In this document: positions 21,472 through 31,651 of the stretch, piece by piece
How the letters are laid out: each line of letters opens with the position of its first letter
Position numbering within the stretch: position 1 is the stretch's first letter
DNA from: Amorphophallus konjac
Lineage: Eukaryota; Streptophyta; Magnoliopsida; Alismatales; Araceae
Reading direction: 5' to 3'
Assembly: GCA_022559845.1 (NCBI GenBank)
Contig: CM040123.1
Location: forward strand, 314,569,933 to 314,633,932
Length of the DNA stretch: 64,000 bases
The notes under the pieces: generated by a model
Seen by the model: only the letters and a program-made list of their open reading frames with translations
Databases searched by the model: none
What the model was told of the DNA's origin: nothing
Position numbers and translations under genes: made by a program

Positions 21472-22434
21472 TTGAAAAGGAAGGGTCAAACAAAGAAGGT
21501 AAAGAATATTTCTGGTTACACCCTAAGATATGCCAACTCGGTTGAATTTGATGGGTCAATGCACAATGCTCATACCTCATGTACTCATTCGCATGCATCT
21601 AGTCAGTCTGTTAGTAATCATGTTGCCAGGAAATCACAAGTGTCATGTCATTATTGTGGCAAGATAGGGCATGTAATGGATGATTGCAAACTGTTGCTTG
21701 AAGATGATCATGCTAGTGAAGCAATACATTCTAGGAATTCATCTGATAGAAACCATGCCACTAAGAAATCTGATGCATCTTGTTATTACTGTGGTGGGCA
21801 TGGTCACCTAATGAATGCATATTTTATCATGAAAGAAGACAATAAACTACATGCTAAAATTCTCTCACATGCTCATGGCCCATATAGATATAAATCTACT
21901 TCAGGCCAGCATATTATTTGTTTCACTTGCAACAAGCCTGGGCATAAGGCAAATGAGTGCTGGTCAGGAAATCATTGGGGAAACAATGACTCAAGAGGTA
22001 AGCACCTAAGGTGCTATGAGTGTGGGAAGTATGGCCATACAGTCAAGGACTGTTGGCATGCCCAAGGAAGCCATGGTAATGATAAATTTTTTAAATTCTG
22101 TGCCAAAAGACCTGTGAATTTTTCATGTTATAACTGTGGCAAGTCAGGTCACAAGTATGTTGAATGTTGGTCATCTGGTAATAAGAAACAAAATGTTCAT
22201 GTAAACAACAGAACATTTAATGCTCAGTTTCATAGGTCTCATGCTGCTGTTGACATGCACCATAGGACCAGAAAATCTGCTGTTTCATGTAGATATTGTG
22301 GAAAGTTTGGTCATTTCATGAATAATTGTTACCTGATGGAGTATGATAATGATGTTGCTAAAAAATTGTTCAGAACACCTGTCAGAGTTAACTCGGGACC
22401 CAAGGCTATTTGGGTCCCTGCAGGATCAAATTGA
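21472..22434 (+). CDS. Element C gag: six-knuckle CCHC segment
   Basis: Open for 320 codons with six CCHC zinc-knuckle sequences: CHYCGKIGHVMDDC, CYYCGGHGHLMNAY (last Cys is Tyr), CFTCNKPGHKANEC, CYECGKYGHTVKDC, CYNCGKSGHKYVEC and CRYCGKFGHFMNNC. Five are complete. Most Copia gags have one or two, so six is a clear expansion, probably by internal duplication. It ends GPKAIWVPAGSN and stop, the point where the protease frame starts in element A (KQMWIPK, then WYLD). The knuckles should bind RNA. No pol follows, so this protein would rely on a partner element. Confidence 0.75.
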   Translation: MKRKGQTKKVKNISGYTLRYANSVEFDGSMHNAHTSCTHSHASSQSVSNHVARKSQVSCHYCGKIGHVMDDCKLLLEDDHASEAIHSRNSSDRNHATKKSDASCYYCGGHGHLMNAYFIMKEDNKLHAKILSHAHGPYRYKSTSGQHIICFTCNKPGHKANECWSGNHWGNNDSRGKHLRCYECGKYGHTVKDCWHAQGSHGNDKFFKFCAKRPVNFSCYNCGKSGHKYVECWSSGNKKQNVHVNNRTFNAQFHRSHAAVDMHHRTRKSAVSCRYCGKFGHFMNNCYLMEYDNDVAKKLFRTPVRVNSGPKAIWVPAGSN

Positions 22435-24630
22435 TTAACATGTTACAGGTGTGCCTTGGAATGAAAAAGAGGGGTAAATAAACCAAGGCACTCAACAGGA
22501 AGACCCCAGGGTTCTGCTTTTCAGGTTTGTTCTGAATACTCATCTTAAATTCCATCATATGAAAGTGTGAACTTGAAATGATTGCATATCATGTTGATTT
22601 GTTGATGTTAAACTAAAACTTTCTGAAATGTGAATTGCACAATCATGCTTATGGTAATTCTCTTCTGTCTAATTTATATGAATCATATCTGAATGTAAAA
22701 TTTGATATCATGTGATGTACTTTCAATACATTTCATGCATATAGTCAAGGGGAGTCCAACTGTTTTTGATCAATCATATTGCTGCTTATGTTTTATCCTT
22801 CATATGATGCATCTAGACAGGGGGAGCATTTAAATTGGGGTTTAGTTTGTCACACTCTGAACACCTCTTGTCTAGTAATTGAATAACTCTCATCTGATTT
22901 CATACTCTCTCTTGATAATGGATTCTACCTTCTACTCATTATATTGTCAAAGAAGAGCTTCTTTCAACCTTCTTCATGTTACTACCTGTCAGCTGATCTG
23001 TCTGAATTCCAGACTCAATTACTGTTTGTTGATAAACTCTCTTCTAATGCTCTTCTCTATTGGTGATTGACTCTTCCACCAGCTTATACTCATCCTTCAT
23101 ATATCTCTTAGCTGGTGTGACTGATTTGGTTCTACTGTTGATTAGTTGGTCAACTAAATTTATTGACCCGATATGAGGAACTTAAGCTGCATGTCATGCA
23201 ATTCAGTCTGAGAACTTTGTAGAAATTCCTATCATATAAATTTAAGAATTACCATTGAATCAGACTGATATAAGATTAATGTATTCTCAGATTTGTAATT
23301 AAATGAATTGAAAATATATGAATGATAAGCTTTAATAAATCTTAACCATCTGTGTCATACAAACCTTAGACTCACTCATCAGATATCTGAAAATTTGAAA
23401 TCAGGGCTACTTTGGTTAAGATACATAGAGTGAGTATTGTTGTTAAACATTAACTTTGAAAAATTTTACAGGAAATAAAATCAGTGAGTAATGAAATGAC
23501 TTTGTTCACTGAGAAACTGGGTTTTCCATCAAAGAATTGGAGTGAACCCAAGTCATGAAGTGTCATAGTCACTTAAAATGAAAATTCATTGAGAACCTGA
23601 TAGAGCAATGGCATTTCTGTGTTGAGTAACTGGGGAGTCTGGCCTCTGATCAAGGTGTCTTCTCATGTAAAAAGACACTTATATTGCTAACTCTGTTCTC
23701 GAAGTTGAGAGGTAATGACAGTTATCACACTGAGTAACTGGGTCACTTCACCTGAGACGTGTTGTGCCTCATGTAAAAAGGTGTTGATCAACCAAAATTG
23801 CTCAGGAAAAATAGAATGTGCTTCAAATAAAAATATATTGAAAATTCTATCAACTCATGTTCTTAGAAATCTGTTTAACCTCAGTACTAATCTGTGTTTC
23901 TTTCAAAGGAGCTATTGAGATCATATGTGTAAGATAAAGATGATTGATTTTGAGTGTTATCTGACTATTTGGTTCACCTTTATTAAAACTTAGATTCAGA
24001 TATGAGTATTGAGTTTAATTTGACAAATTTGGTATACATCATAATTAAATCAGATTGGTTAAGTTGCCACTTCATAACCCTTTATGATAGAAGAGTCTAT
24101 TCTTCTTAAGACTTATTGTAGTGGTGCAAGCATTAAAATCCCTCATGATCAGATTCACTCTAGACAGCCTGATCAACATAAATCTTGCTATTGATTATTC
24201 ATTGAGATGTCTTGTGATTATTGCTGTCTACTTTTACCCTCCTATCATCAATCACTTTACTCTCCACACTGTTGGAATCTTCCATCCTGTTTTGCAGCCA
24301 GTTCTAGTTCTGTGGATTTTCCACCTATTTCATTCTGTTCATGCATTTGTGAGGTGCCACAACCAGAGTTCGTTTCTGTGCTTCAGGGGGAGTTATAGGT
24401 CATCTGCATTTAAGGGGAGAGTAGTCAATCATGCATGTTGATAGGGGGAGAGCTGTTTTCTTGTCATAAGGGGGAACGCTATTTCAGTGAACTACGTTTC
24501 ATTCTGTGTCTTTGTGTGCTAAATTTTATCTCTTAAACCATTTCCTTTCTTTTTGATTATGTCAAAGGGGGAGAATAGTTTGACGAGTCAGTGTGACTCA
24601 TTATGTTTCCATCATCAAAAATGGGGAGAT
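22435..24630 (+). other. Element C non-coding internal region with repeated polypurine tracts
   Basis: About 2.2 kb, AT-rich, without a credible ORF. It holds several GGGGGAG-type tracts: about 22818, 24385, 24413, 24443, 24467, 24566, and the last one (ATGGGGAGAT) touching the 3' LTR. Multiple polypurine tracts are a described Sirevirus trait. The region replaces protease, integrase, RT and RNase H. Confidence 0.75.
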
Positions 24631-27505
24631 TGTTGTGCCCCTTGTGCTTTGATGTTAATGTGGTGTTTTAATGATAGCAACATGAATGAGTCACCACATT
24701 GTTTTGCTAAGAACAACACATTGAGTCATCACATGAATATGCATGAGTGTGCTAGGTCATGCAATGTTCTATACTCAATGCTAAGTCTATACATCGTGCA
24801 TTCATTGCTATAGTCTTTGTGTTTAACATACACTGCATCAGTGCAATAACAGTTGCTGCATGCGTCTGTTAAGAAGTCTATACATTGCCCTGCTTCAGGC
24901 TGAGCAAGTCTATACACTGATGCACGAACATCAAGTCTATACATTGTCTTACACAGCATGCAGGCAAAGTCTGTACATCGTCTTCTTGTTCATGCATTGC
25001 ATCAAGTCTATACATTGTTCTCGAGTGCATTCACCGTCTCACTCAGCGTCTCTGTGAGTCTATACATTTGTCTCTCGTACAGCCAGCGTCTCACTTAGCG
25101 TCTTTGTGCATGCATCATTCAGGTCTATACAGCCACTGTCTCACTTAGCGTCTCATGAGCATACGCAAGTCTGCACATCATATTGGCACATGCAAGTAAA
25201 GTCTGTACAGCCCATGAATTAACGCTAGGACGCAAAGTCTGTACATCATCCAGTTGCAGGCAGTAGGAAGTATGTACCTCGCCTTGTTGCAGACATAGCA
25301 AGTCTGTACATTGCATGTGTCGCAGACATAGCAAGTCTGTACATCGCATTTGGCGCAGGCACAGCAAGTCTGTACATTGTCAGTGCATCCACATTCGTTG
25401 TGTCTTGTGCATGCATCATATGAAGTCTGTATAGCCTATGTTCTTCATACTTGTGCACAGTGTCCGTCTCACGTAGCGTCTCATGCAAAGTTTGTACATC
25501 GGACCAAGTCTGTACAGTCTGTGTGTTTCACACATTTAAAGTCTATACTGTGCGTACCACATCGTCAAAGTCTATACATTGCACTGTAGCATGCACGAAC
25601 TCAAAGTCCATACATTGCGTCACAAGTCAGTGCATCGTTCACACCAGCAAGTCTATACATTGCATTGTAGCAATGCACGAACTCATGTCTGTACACTGCA
25701 TTGGTTGCATAGACTGCCATTCAAAGTCTGTACACTGCATTACACGAGCTGAAGTCTACACATTCTCTTGTTGCACGCACTTGAAGTCTGTACATTGTCC
25801 ACTTGCAGCATTAGCACAAGTCTGTACAGCCAGTGCATCTCTTGACTTCAAGTCTATACATTGTCTGGTCGCACACACTCAAGTCTGTACATCCTTCTCG
25901 CACACACACTAAGTCTGCACACAAAGTCAATACATTTCCTTGTACATATGTGCATGTCTCTCATCAAAGTCTGCACATGCATCTCTTCTTTAACAAGTCT
26001 ATACATTATGTGCTGGCAAGTCTTTACAGCCTGTGTGCTTCATAACGCCAAGTCTATACATTGGCTGCTGCATGCTCACTAAGTCCATACACTCGCAAGT
26101 CTGCACACTCCTTGGTAGCAAGACTGCACATTGTCTGGTTGCATGCAAGCATAGTCTACACATTACCTGCAATAGTGTTCATGCATCATCTGAGCAAGTC
26201 TGTACATTGTTGCACGCAGAGTCTACACATTCGTTTGGCATGACTGAGCATTCAATGTCAATGTACATACTTCACCATATGCATACTGCAGCATGTGCTA
26301 TCAAGTCTATACACCCATAACCTTAGCCATTGCATTCTGTGCTTCAAGCATACACAAAGTGTATACAACCTCCATTGGTTCACTCGACCAAGTCTGTACA
26401 GCCATGCACTGTCTTGCTTGCATGAATGAAGTCTGTACAAGGTGTTGTTGTCTTAAACTGATAACTCTATCTGACTGACTGACAGGTACTCTTCGTGAGG
26501 TTAAGGAGGGCACGTGATCCGAGGATAATAGGAGTGCCAGGATCGTGACATGTGTATTGAAGCCTGCTGAAATGCTGACACGTGGAGGAACTCTCTGGGC
26601 GAGAATTCTGGAGACCACACGCCCTACCTGCTGCTGCTATAAAAGGAAGCCTTCTTCCTCATAAGAAGATCGATCGTGATAGAAGGGGCAGAGACAGAGA
26701 GAAGATATCCTGCACGATCCAGAAGAAGAAGAAAAAGAGAGAACAGAAGAGAAAGAGGAGAAAGAGAGAGAGATCCTTTGAGAGCAGAGATCAAGAGAAG
26801 AAGAGAAGTGCAGTAGAGAAGAAGAGAGATAGAGAGAGAGATAGAGAGTTAGAGGAGAAGAAGGGAAGCTGCTTGAAGATGTTCCTGTTGGACCGTGGAT
26901 CAAATCCAGGCCAGTCAGCTCTGTTGAGAGCCACATTGTGTTTCATCTTTTACAGCTTTCAGTCGCTGTTGTTACTTGTTCTTTTTGTTTTTCTTTTGAA
27001 CCTTTCTTCAAGCTGTTAGTCAGCGGTTTTGCAGAGGAGGATTCCTCTGGACAACAAGCTGTGTTGCTCAGCGGGGCGAGGTGGATACCTCGGACAGCAA
27101 GCTGTGTTGCTCAGCGGGGCAAGGTGGATATCTTGGACAGTAAGCTGTAAGGCTCAGCGGGTTGTAGGCAAGCTGTGATGCCCAGCGGTTCAAGCTGTGA
27201 GTTAGCGGAAAGCCACACTCAGGTTTGAGTGTGGGGTTGATGTAGGTCTGCAGACCGAACCACCTAAAAATCTTCTTGTCTACTGTGGTTTGATTTCTTC
27301 TATCTGATTGGCGCTAGATGAATGCTTAAGTGCGCTTTGCAAATTTGCTTACTGGTTTAACAGAAGTTTGATTAGTCTTCTCCATATCGTCTACATAGAT
27401 TAGATCTGGGGTTTAAGCGCAATAGCCAGAAGTTTTAATTGGGAGAAATTTTTTAAAGGGTAGATTCATTCACCCCCCTCTAAATACATAGCACCGAACC
27501 CAACA
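24631..27505 (+). repeat. Element C 3' LTR
   Basis: 2875 bp, the same layout as the 5' LTR, with the 11-mer array at about 24780-26440, TATA at about 26637 and the ~44-bp repeat at 27045-27215. It is 35 bp shorter than the 5' copy. Confidence 0.92.
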
Positions 27506-27510
27506 GGCGG
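27506..27510. repeat. Right TSD of element C (GGCGG)
   Basis: The original B1 sequence; joining 16751 to 27506 restores the aORF1 frame (…EEWAAEAEREKAEL). Confidence 0.8.
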
Positions 27511-27956
27511 CCGAGGCAGAGCGGGAGAAGGCCGAGCTTGCCGACAGGATGGGACTGGCCGGGGCAGAGGCGATCGAGCGTTACAAGGGCTCAGAGGCCT
27601 ACCAGGCCGACCTGCAGGAAGCTGCCCTTCCTTACTATGAGTCAGCACTTCGCCAAGGCATCCGCAAGGGGTTTAAGCAGGGTTACCACCGGGAAGTAGC
27701 TTATGCCGGGGAATAAGATTCTGGGATCGACTTCCCCTCTGGCCAACGCCTTCCAGCTCCTCTGCGTCGGACGGGGAAGATCCAGAGGGCTCTTCTCCTG
27801 AGGGGTCGCCAACTCCGGCTACCTCGGGAGGGCTCGCGACCGAGGTAGTTCCCGCGCAGGCGGGGTCAGTGCCAGGGCCGGCCGTCACCGAGGGCGCCGG
27901 GGGTGAAACACCTGCGCCTTACACTTCTGAGCTTCAAAGTGGGCCCCAGGCCTGAT
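27511..27956 (+). pseudogene. B1 aORF1, exon 2, 3' part
   Basis: Resumes the aORF1 coiled coil after C ('AEREKAELADRMGLAGAEAIERYKGSEAY'), then a conserved-looking helix-rich end ('LPYYESALRQGIRKGFKQGY'). A TAA near 27715 replaces the CAA seen in B2, and the frame shifts soon after. The family end 'YTSELQSGPQ' is at about 27925-27953. An AATAAATAAA poly(A) signal lies about 75 bp beyond. Confidence 0.7.
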
Positions 27957-28031
27957 GTATCATCCTGTTTTGCCTCCTTCTTTGTTTGTCTCTTTCTTTT
28001 TTCAAAAAAGGACTTCCACTTTTTGTAAGGC

Positions 28032-28041
28032 AATAAATAAA
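28032..28041 (+). terminator. Poly(A) signal downstream of B1 aORF1
   Basis: AATAAATAAA about 80 bp after the aORF1 end, on the plus strand. The same sequence follows aORF1 in B2 (minus strand, about 48095-48105). Confidence 0.6.
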
Positions 28042-28311
28042 ATCTTACTTGCTTTACGCTATCCTTACCCTGATTTGATCAGCGTATCTGCAGTAGTTTG
28101 AAAGGACCAATACTTTCTACGCAGATCTCGCATGATGGTTGGGTGAGCGTCTGACAGGGTGCCTTTTCGCGTTCTCATGCTTTAAATGCCTGGCCGCTTC
28201 GTGTGTCCCGCTGGGGAGGAAGACGAGAGGTTTGAGGTTACCGTTCATAGGGGGAAATTCCTTTGGCGTGTTTTCGAGGAGGGAGTCATTTAAGGCGAGT
28301 AGCCTCCCTTT

Positions 28312-28323
28312 GCCTATAAAAAG
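28312..28323 (+). promoter_or_regulatory. TATA box upstream of B1 aORF2
   Basis: GCCTATAAAAAG on the plus strand, about 105 bp before the aORF2 ATG at 28421. Conserved in B2 (minus strand, about 47813-47823). Confidence 0.6.
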
Positions 28324-28420
28324 ACTGAAGGGCGTCCCTTCCTCTCCATCGCTTAGGATTTTCCCTGACAGTCTTTCCTCACCCCTTCTTCATGTTACGT
28401 TGTGCCATTGCATTCGGAGC

Positions 28421-28882
28421 ATGGAGGATCCTTCAGAAGATGATGCTGCCGATGATGGAGGGTGGTAGATTTTTGCTGCTTCGGGTTTTGAGCAGGTCCG
28501 ACGGTCGTCGCGCGGGTTTGAAGCGGGTCCGATGGTCGTCGCGCGGATCTGGAGAGGATTTCGACAGAAAAATCACGCCGTTTCCTCTATCAGTTCTGGC
28601 TAGGCTTCACGGAGGGGGGCGAGATGGTAGATGGATAGGGGCATCCGGCATCTCCGCTGCCCGTCCCTCTCTGCTCGCTTCAGGGATGGGGAGAGAAGCA
28701 AATTAAGCTCCCTCCTTTCCGGGCCTTCCCCTGCCTCCTCGTCGAGCTACGCTGGACTTCTTTTTCTTTCTGGCAACCTCTTTTTCCCTCTTCTGTTCAT
28801 CCTTTCTTTCACTCTTCGGAGGGTGCTTGCTCTCTGTACGTTCCAAAGAGTTGGTAGGTTGGAAGAGAGGAGGCCTTCATAG
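28421..28882 (+). pseudogene. B1 antisense gene aORF2 (three stops)
   Basis: Same 462-bp frame as the intact 153-codon aORF2 in B2, with no indels, but with stops at 28466, 28601 and 28628. The N-terminus is acidic (MEDPSEDDAADDGGW), the middle is Arg/Ser-rich, and the C-terminus has a hydrophobic stretch (about 28735-28830) that may be a membrane helix, followed by a basic tail. I do not recognise a family. A TATA box lies about 105 bp upstream. It lies between integrase and aORF1 and is read in the same direction as aORF1. The unbroken length in two copies argues that it was once coding. Confidence 0.5.
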
Positions 28883-29201
28883 GCGTTCCCTCTTCCTCAG
28901 CCTCTGTCAGCTTGGAAGGTAGCCTTCCCCTCCGTAGTCCCTCTGTCACCTTTGTCATGGGCCGCCTGAGCCAACTGGATCAACAACCTTTTATCTGAGC
29001 CAGTTTCTGCGCAAGGCAGAGTTAGTGGCTGGATGCAAGGAGATCAACCGAGTCAGCCGAGCAATGGCCTCTTGCAGTGGTGCCAGATGGATTTTTTGCT
29101 TTCTGTTGTGTAATGTATTGGCTTTTGCCTTTCTGATGTACCAACAATCGTTTGAATGAAAAGGAGAAAATTTTGTTTCACTCAGATTGTTTGCACGAAC
29201 T

Positions 29202-30236
29202 TTAAAAGTAGAACTTGCGTAATGTGGCTGCATTCCATGTCCGAGGGATGGGTTCCCCTTCCATTGTAGATAGTCGGTATGCTCCTTTCCCGAGCGTCTC
29301 GACCACTCGATAGGGGCCTTCCCAGTTAGGGGATAGCTTGCCCGCCGCCTCTAGTGGTCGAGAGGCTTCGGCTTTCCTGAGGACGAAGTCTCCCAGTTGG
29401 AAGTGCCTGCCTCAGACTTTGGCGTTGTAGTATCGAGCGAGGCGGCGCTGGTACTCCGTTGCTCGGATGCCGGCAATCTCTCGGAGCTCATGCGCTAGGT
29501 CGAGGTTCTCGAGTAATTTTTGCTCGTTTACCTCGGGCGAGATACAGATGACTCGGAGGGAGGGATTGGCGATCTCCAACGACATGACGACCTCAGTGCC
29601 ATATACCAACTAGAAAGGACTCGCACCGGTTTCCGTTCTAGGAGTCGTTCTGTGGGACCAGAGTACGCTGGGCAGTTCCTCGAGCTAGCTGCCCTTGTCC
29701 TTGCCGAGTCTAGTCTTTATGCCTTTTAAGATAGTCTTATTGGCATTCTCGACTAGCCTTTTGGCCTGAGGGTGGGCGACCGAAGTGAAGTGGTTGCGAA
29801 TACCTAGGTCGGCACATCTGTCTTGGAAATAATGAGAGTCGAATTACCGACCGTTATCGCTCACTATCACCCGGGGAATGCCGTAACGACTAATGATCGA
29901 CTTCCAGACGAAACTCCAGATGACTGTCTCGGTGATCCTTGTCGTGGCTTCGGCCTCGATCCACTTGGTAAAGTAGTCGATGGCGACGATGATAAACTGC
30001 TTCTGGGCCTAAGCCGTAGGGAATGGCCCAAGGATGTCGATCCCCCACCGAGCGAAGGGGTAAGGCTCGGTCAGGGTGACGAGCTCCGTAGCCGGCTGAT
30101 GGACTAAGTGGTCAAATCGCTGGCATCGGTCGCACTGTTGCACGTAGGCGTGCAGTCGCGCTACAGAGTGGGCCACCAGTAACCCTGCCGTAGTAGGATC
30201 CGGGTGAGTGACCTTCCTCCTAAATGCGCTCCACAC
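29202..30236 (-). pseudogene. B1 integrase
   Basis: Minus strand. The zinc-binding part (C..C in 'VQQCDRCQRF') leads into the rve-type core with 'WGIDILGPF' (first Asp), 'VIVSDNGR' (second Asp) and 'LVENANK' (Glu). The C-terminal region ('YRVVETLGKGAYRLSTMEGEPIPRTWN') ends at LRKFYF and TAA 29202-29204. Several stops and at least one frameshift occur, e.g. near 30008 and 29411, so no active enzyme is made. This integrase inserts Gypsy cDNA in intact relatives. Confidence 0.85.
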
Positions 30237-31039
30237 AAGCCTTCATGAATATCTTGGATAGCTCGGTTGGCTTCATCGGGGCCAAGACACTTCAGGAGGG
30301 GACCGGAGAAGGATCTCTGGTAGAGAGTGTTGTCCAGAATGATGAAGCGCCGAGCTTGGTACTTCAATCTGTGGTCCTCTCGAGGGTTGGAAGGCTCTTG
30401 AGAGTCCCGGAGCCACGACAGGTAGGGGGTGCGCCAGTCGCTCGGAATGGCTGAGTCAATAGTAAGGAGCTCCGAGTCAATGCTCGGGTGCTCTACCTCT
30501 TCAAGGAGGATTGATCGAGTATCCTCGGGGTCGACAGAGGAGGCCAGCCGAGAGAGGGCGTCCGCTCGGGAGTTTTCCTCCCGAGCTATTCGGACCACCT
30601 CGAATCTCTCGAACTGTTGGGCCAGGTCTCTGACCAGTTGGAGGTATTTGATCATTGGTGCCTCTCGAGCTTCGTACTCGCCGTTGACTTGGCTAGCGAC
30701 CAGTTGGGAGTCAGTATGGATTTTGACTCGCTCAGCCCCTAACCATCGGGCCATGCGCGCTCCCGAGATAAGGGCCTCGTACTCGGAAGCGTTGTTGAAT
30801 GCCTGAAAGCTGAACTTCAAGGCGTATTGTAGCTCTGCTCCATCGGGGGACCTCAGGGGGATTTCGGCACCACTACCGACCGAGTTGGAGGATCCATCGA
30901 CGAACAGTTCCCAGGCTGGCTCGGGTGCGGACGGAGACCTTTCTTCAGTCAGGATGGTGCTTTCGGCGATGAAGTCGGCGAGCGCTTGGCCTTTCACAGC
31001 TGAGCGCGGCCGATAGGATATATCGTAGGCCCCAAGCAT
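30161..31039 (-). pseudogene. B1 second RNase H domain and integrase zinc-binding start
   Basis: Minus-strand ORF of 292 codons. RNase H motifs: 'ELFVDGSSNSVG' (Asp), 'SEYEALISGARMA' (Glu), 'HTDSQLV' (Asp), 'NSRADALSRLAS' (Asp). All four acidic residues are present. This is the additional, archaeal-type RNase H that marks the Tat lineage, lying between the ordinary RNase H and integrase. The C-terminal third begins the integrase H2C2 region ('DIHEGLCGAHLGGRSL', 'YWWPTL'). It is intact over this stretch, but the flanking frames are broken (TGA near 31057 where B2 has CGA). Confidence 0.85.
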
Positions 31040-31057
31040 GATGGCCCACTTGACTAG

Positions 31058-31651
31058 TCATCCCGAGGCTTCGGGGTGGGCCAAGATCTTCTTCAATGGT
31101 TCGCCAGTTAGCACGGTGATGTGGCGACCCTGGAAATAGGGCCGGAGGCACTTGGCGGAGGTAACCAACGCTAGCACAAGTTTTTCGGTTGCGGGGTACC
31201 TCCTTTCAGCCTCGTTGAGCACCTTGCTGGTGTAGTAGACCGGCCTTTTGACTCCTGAGTCATTTCTGACTAGGACCGAGCTAACAGTAGATGGTGTTGC
31301 CGAGAGATAGAGCAGCAAGACTTCACCCGGAACGGGCTTGGAGAGCACCGGGGGCGAGGCCATGAACTCCTTGAGCTCGGCGAACACTCTCTAGCATTCC
31401 TCATCCCATGCGAACGTAGCAGACGCCAATTTGGGCCCCCTCAACAGCTTGAAGAAGGGCAAGCATCGTTCGTCCGCACGGGACAGGAACCGACTGAGAG
31501 CGGCGATACGCCCAGTTAGGCGTTGGATGTCCTTGATGCAGGTGGGCTGGCGCATGTCCAGGATGGGTTGGACTTTGTCGGGGTTGGCCTCGATCCCATG
31601 CTGAGTGACTAGGAAACCCATGAACTTCCCGATCTCACTCCGAAGGCACAC
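31058..31651 (-). pseudogene. B1 first RNase H region (RT_RNaseH)
   Basis: Minus strand, in two pieces. The connection region ('FLVTQHGIEANPDKVQPIL', 'LTGRIAALSRFLSRA', 'FKLLRGPK') runs to a TAG near 31391 that replaces a Gln codon kept in B2. The RNase H piece follows ('LLLYLSATPSTVSSVLVRND', 'RPVYYTSKVLNEAERRYP', 'LRPYFQGRHITVLT'). The usual first catalytic Asp position reads Leu ('LYLSAT'), as often reported for Tat elements in which the second RNase H is complete. A frameshift at about 31640 separates it from RT. Confidence 0.8.

Larger units (their letters stand above)
16757..27505 (+). mobile_element. Element C: Copia-derived gag-only retrotransposon with motif-array LTRs
   Basis: 10,749 bp: 5' LTR 16757-19666, primer site, gag pieces to 22434, 2.2 kb non-coding, polypurine tract, 3' LTR 24631-27505. 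It starts TGTTGTGCCC and ends GAACCCAACA. The gag has a Copia N-terminus, long coiled coil and six CCHC-like knuckles. It stops at IWVPAGSN, just before where the protease begins in related elements. No protease, integrase, RT or RNase H is present, so it is non-autonomous (TR-GAG-like). Shared LTR motifs tie it to element A. Confidence 0.9.
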
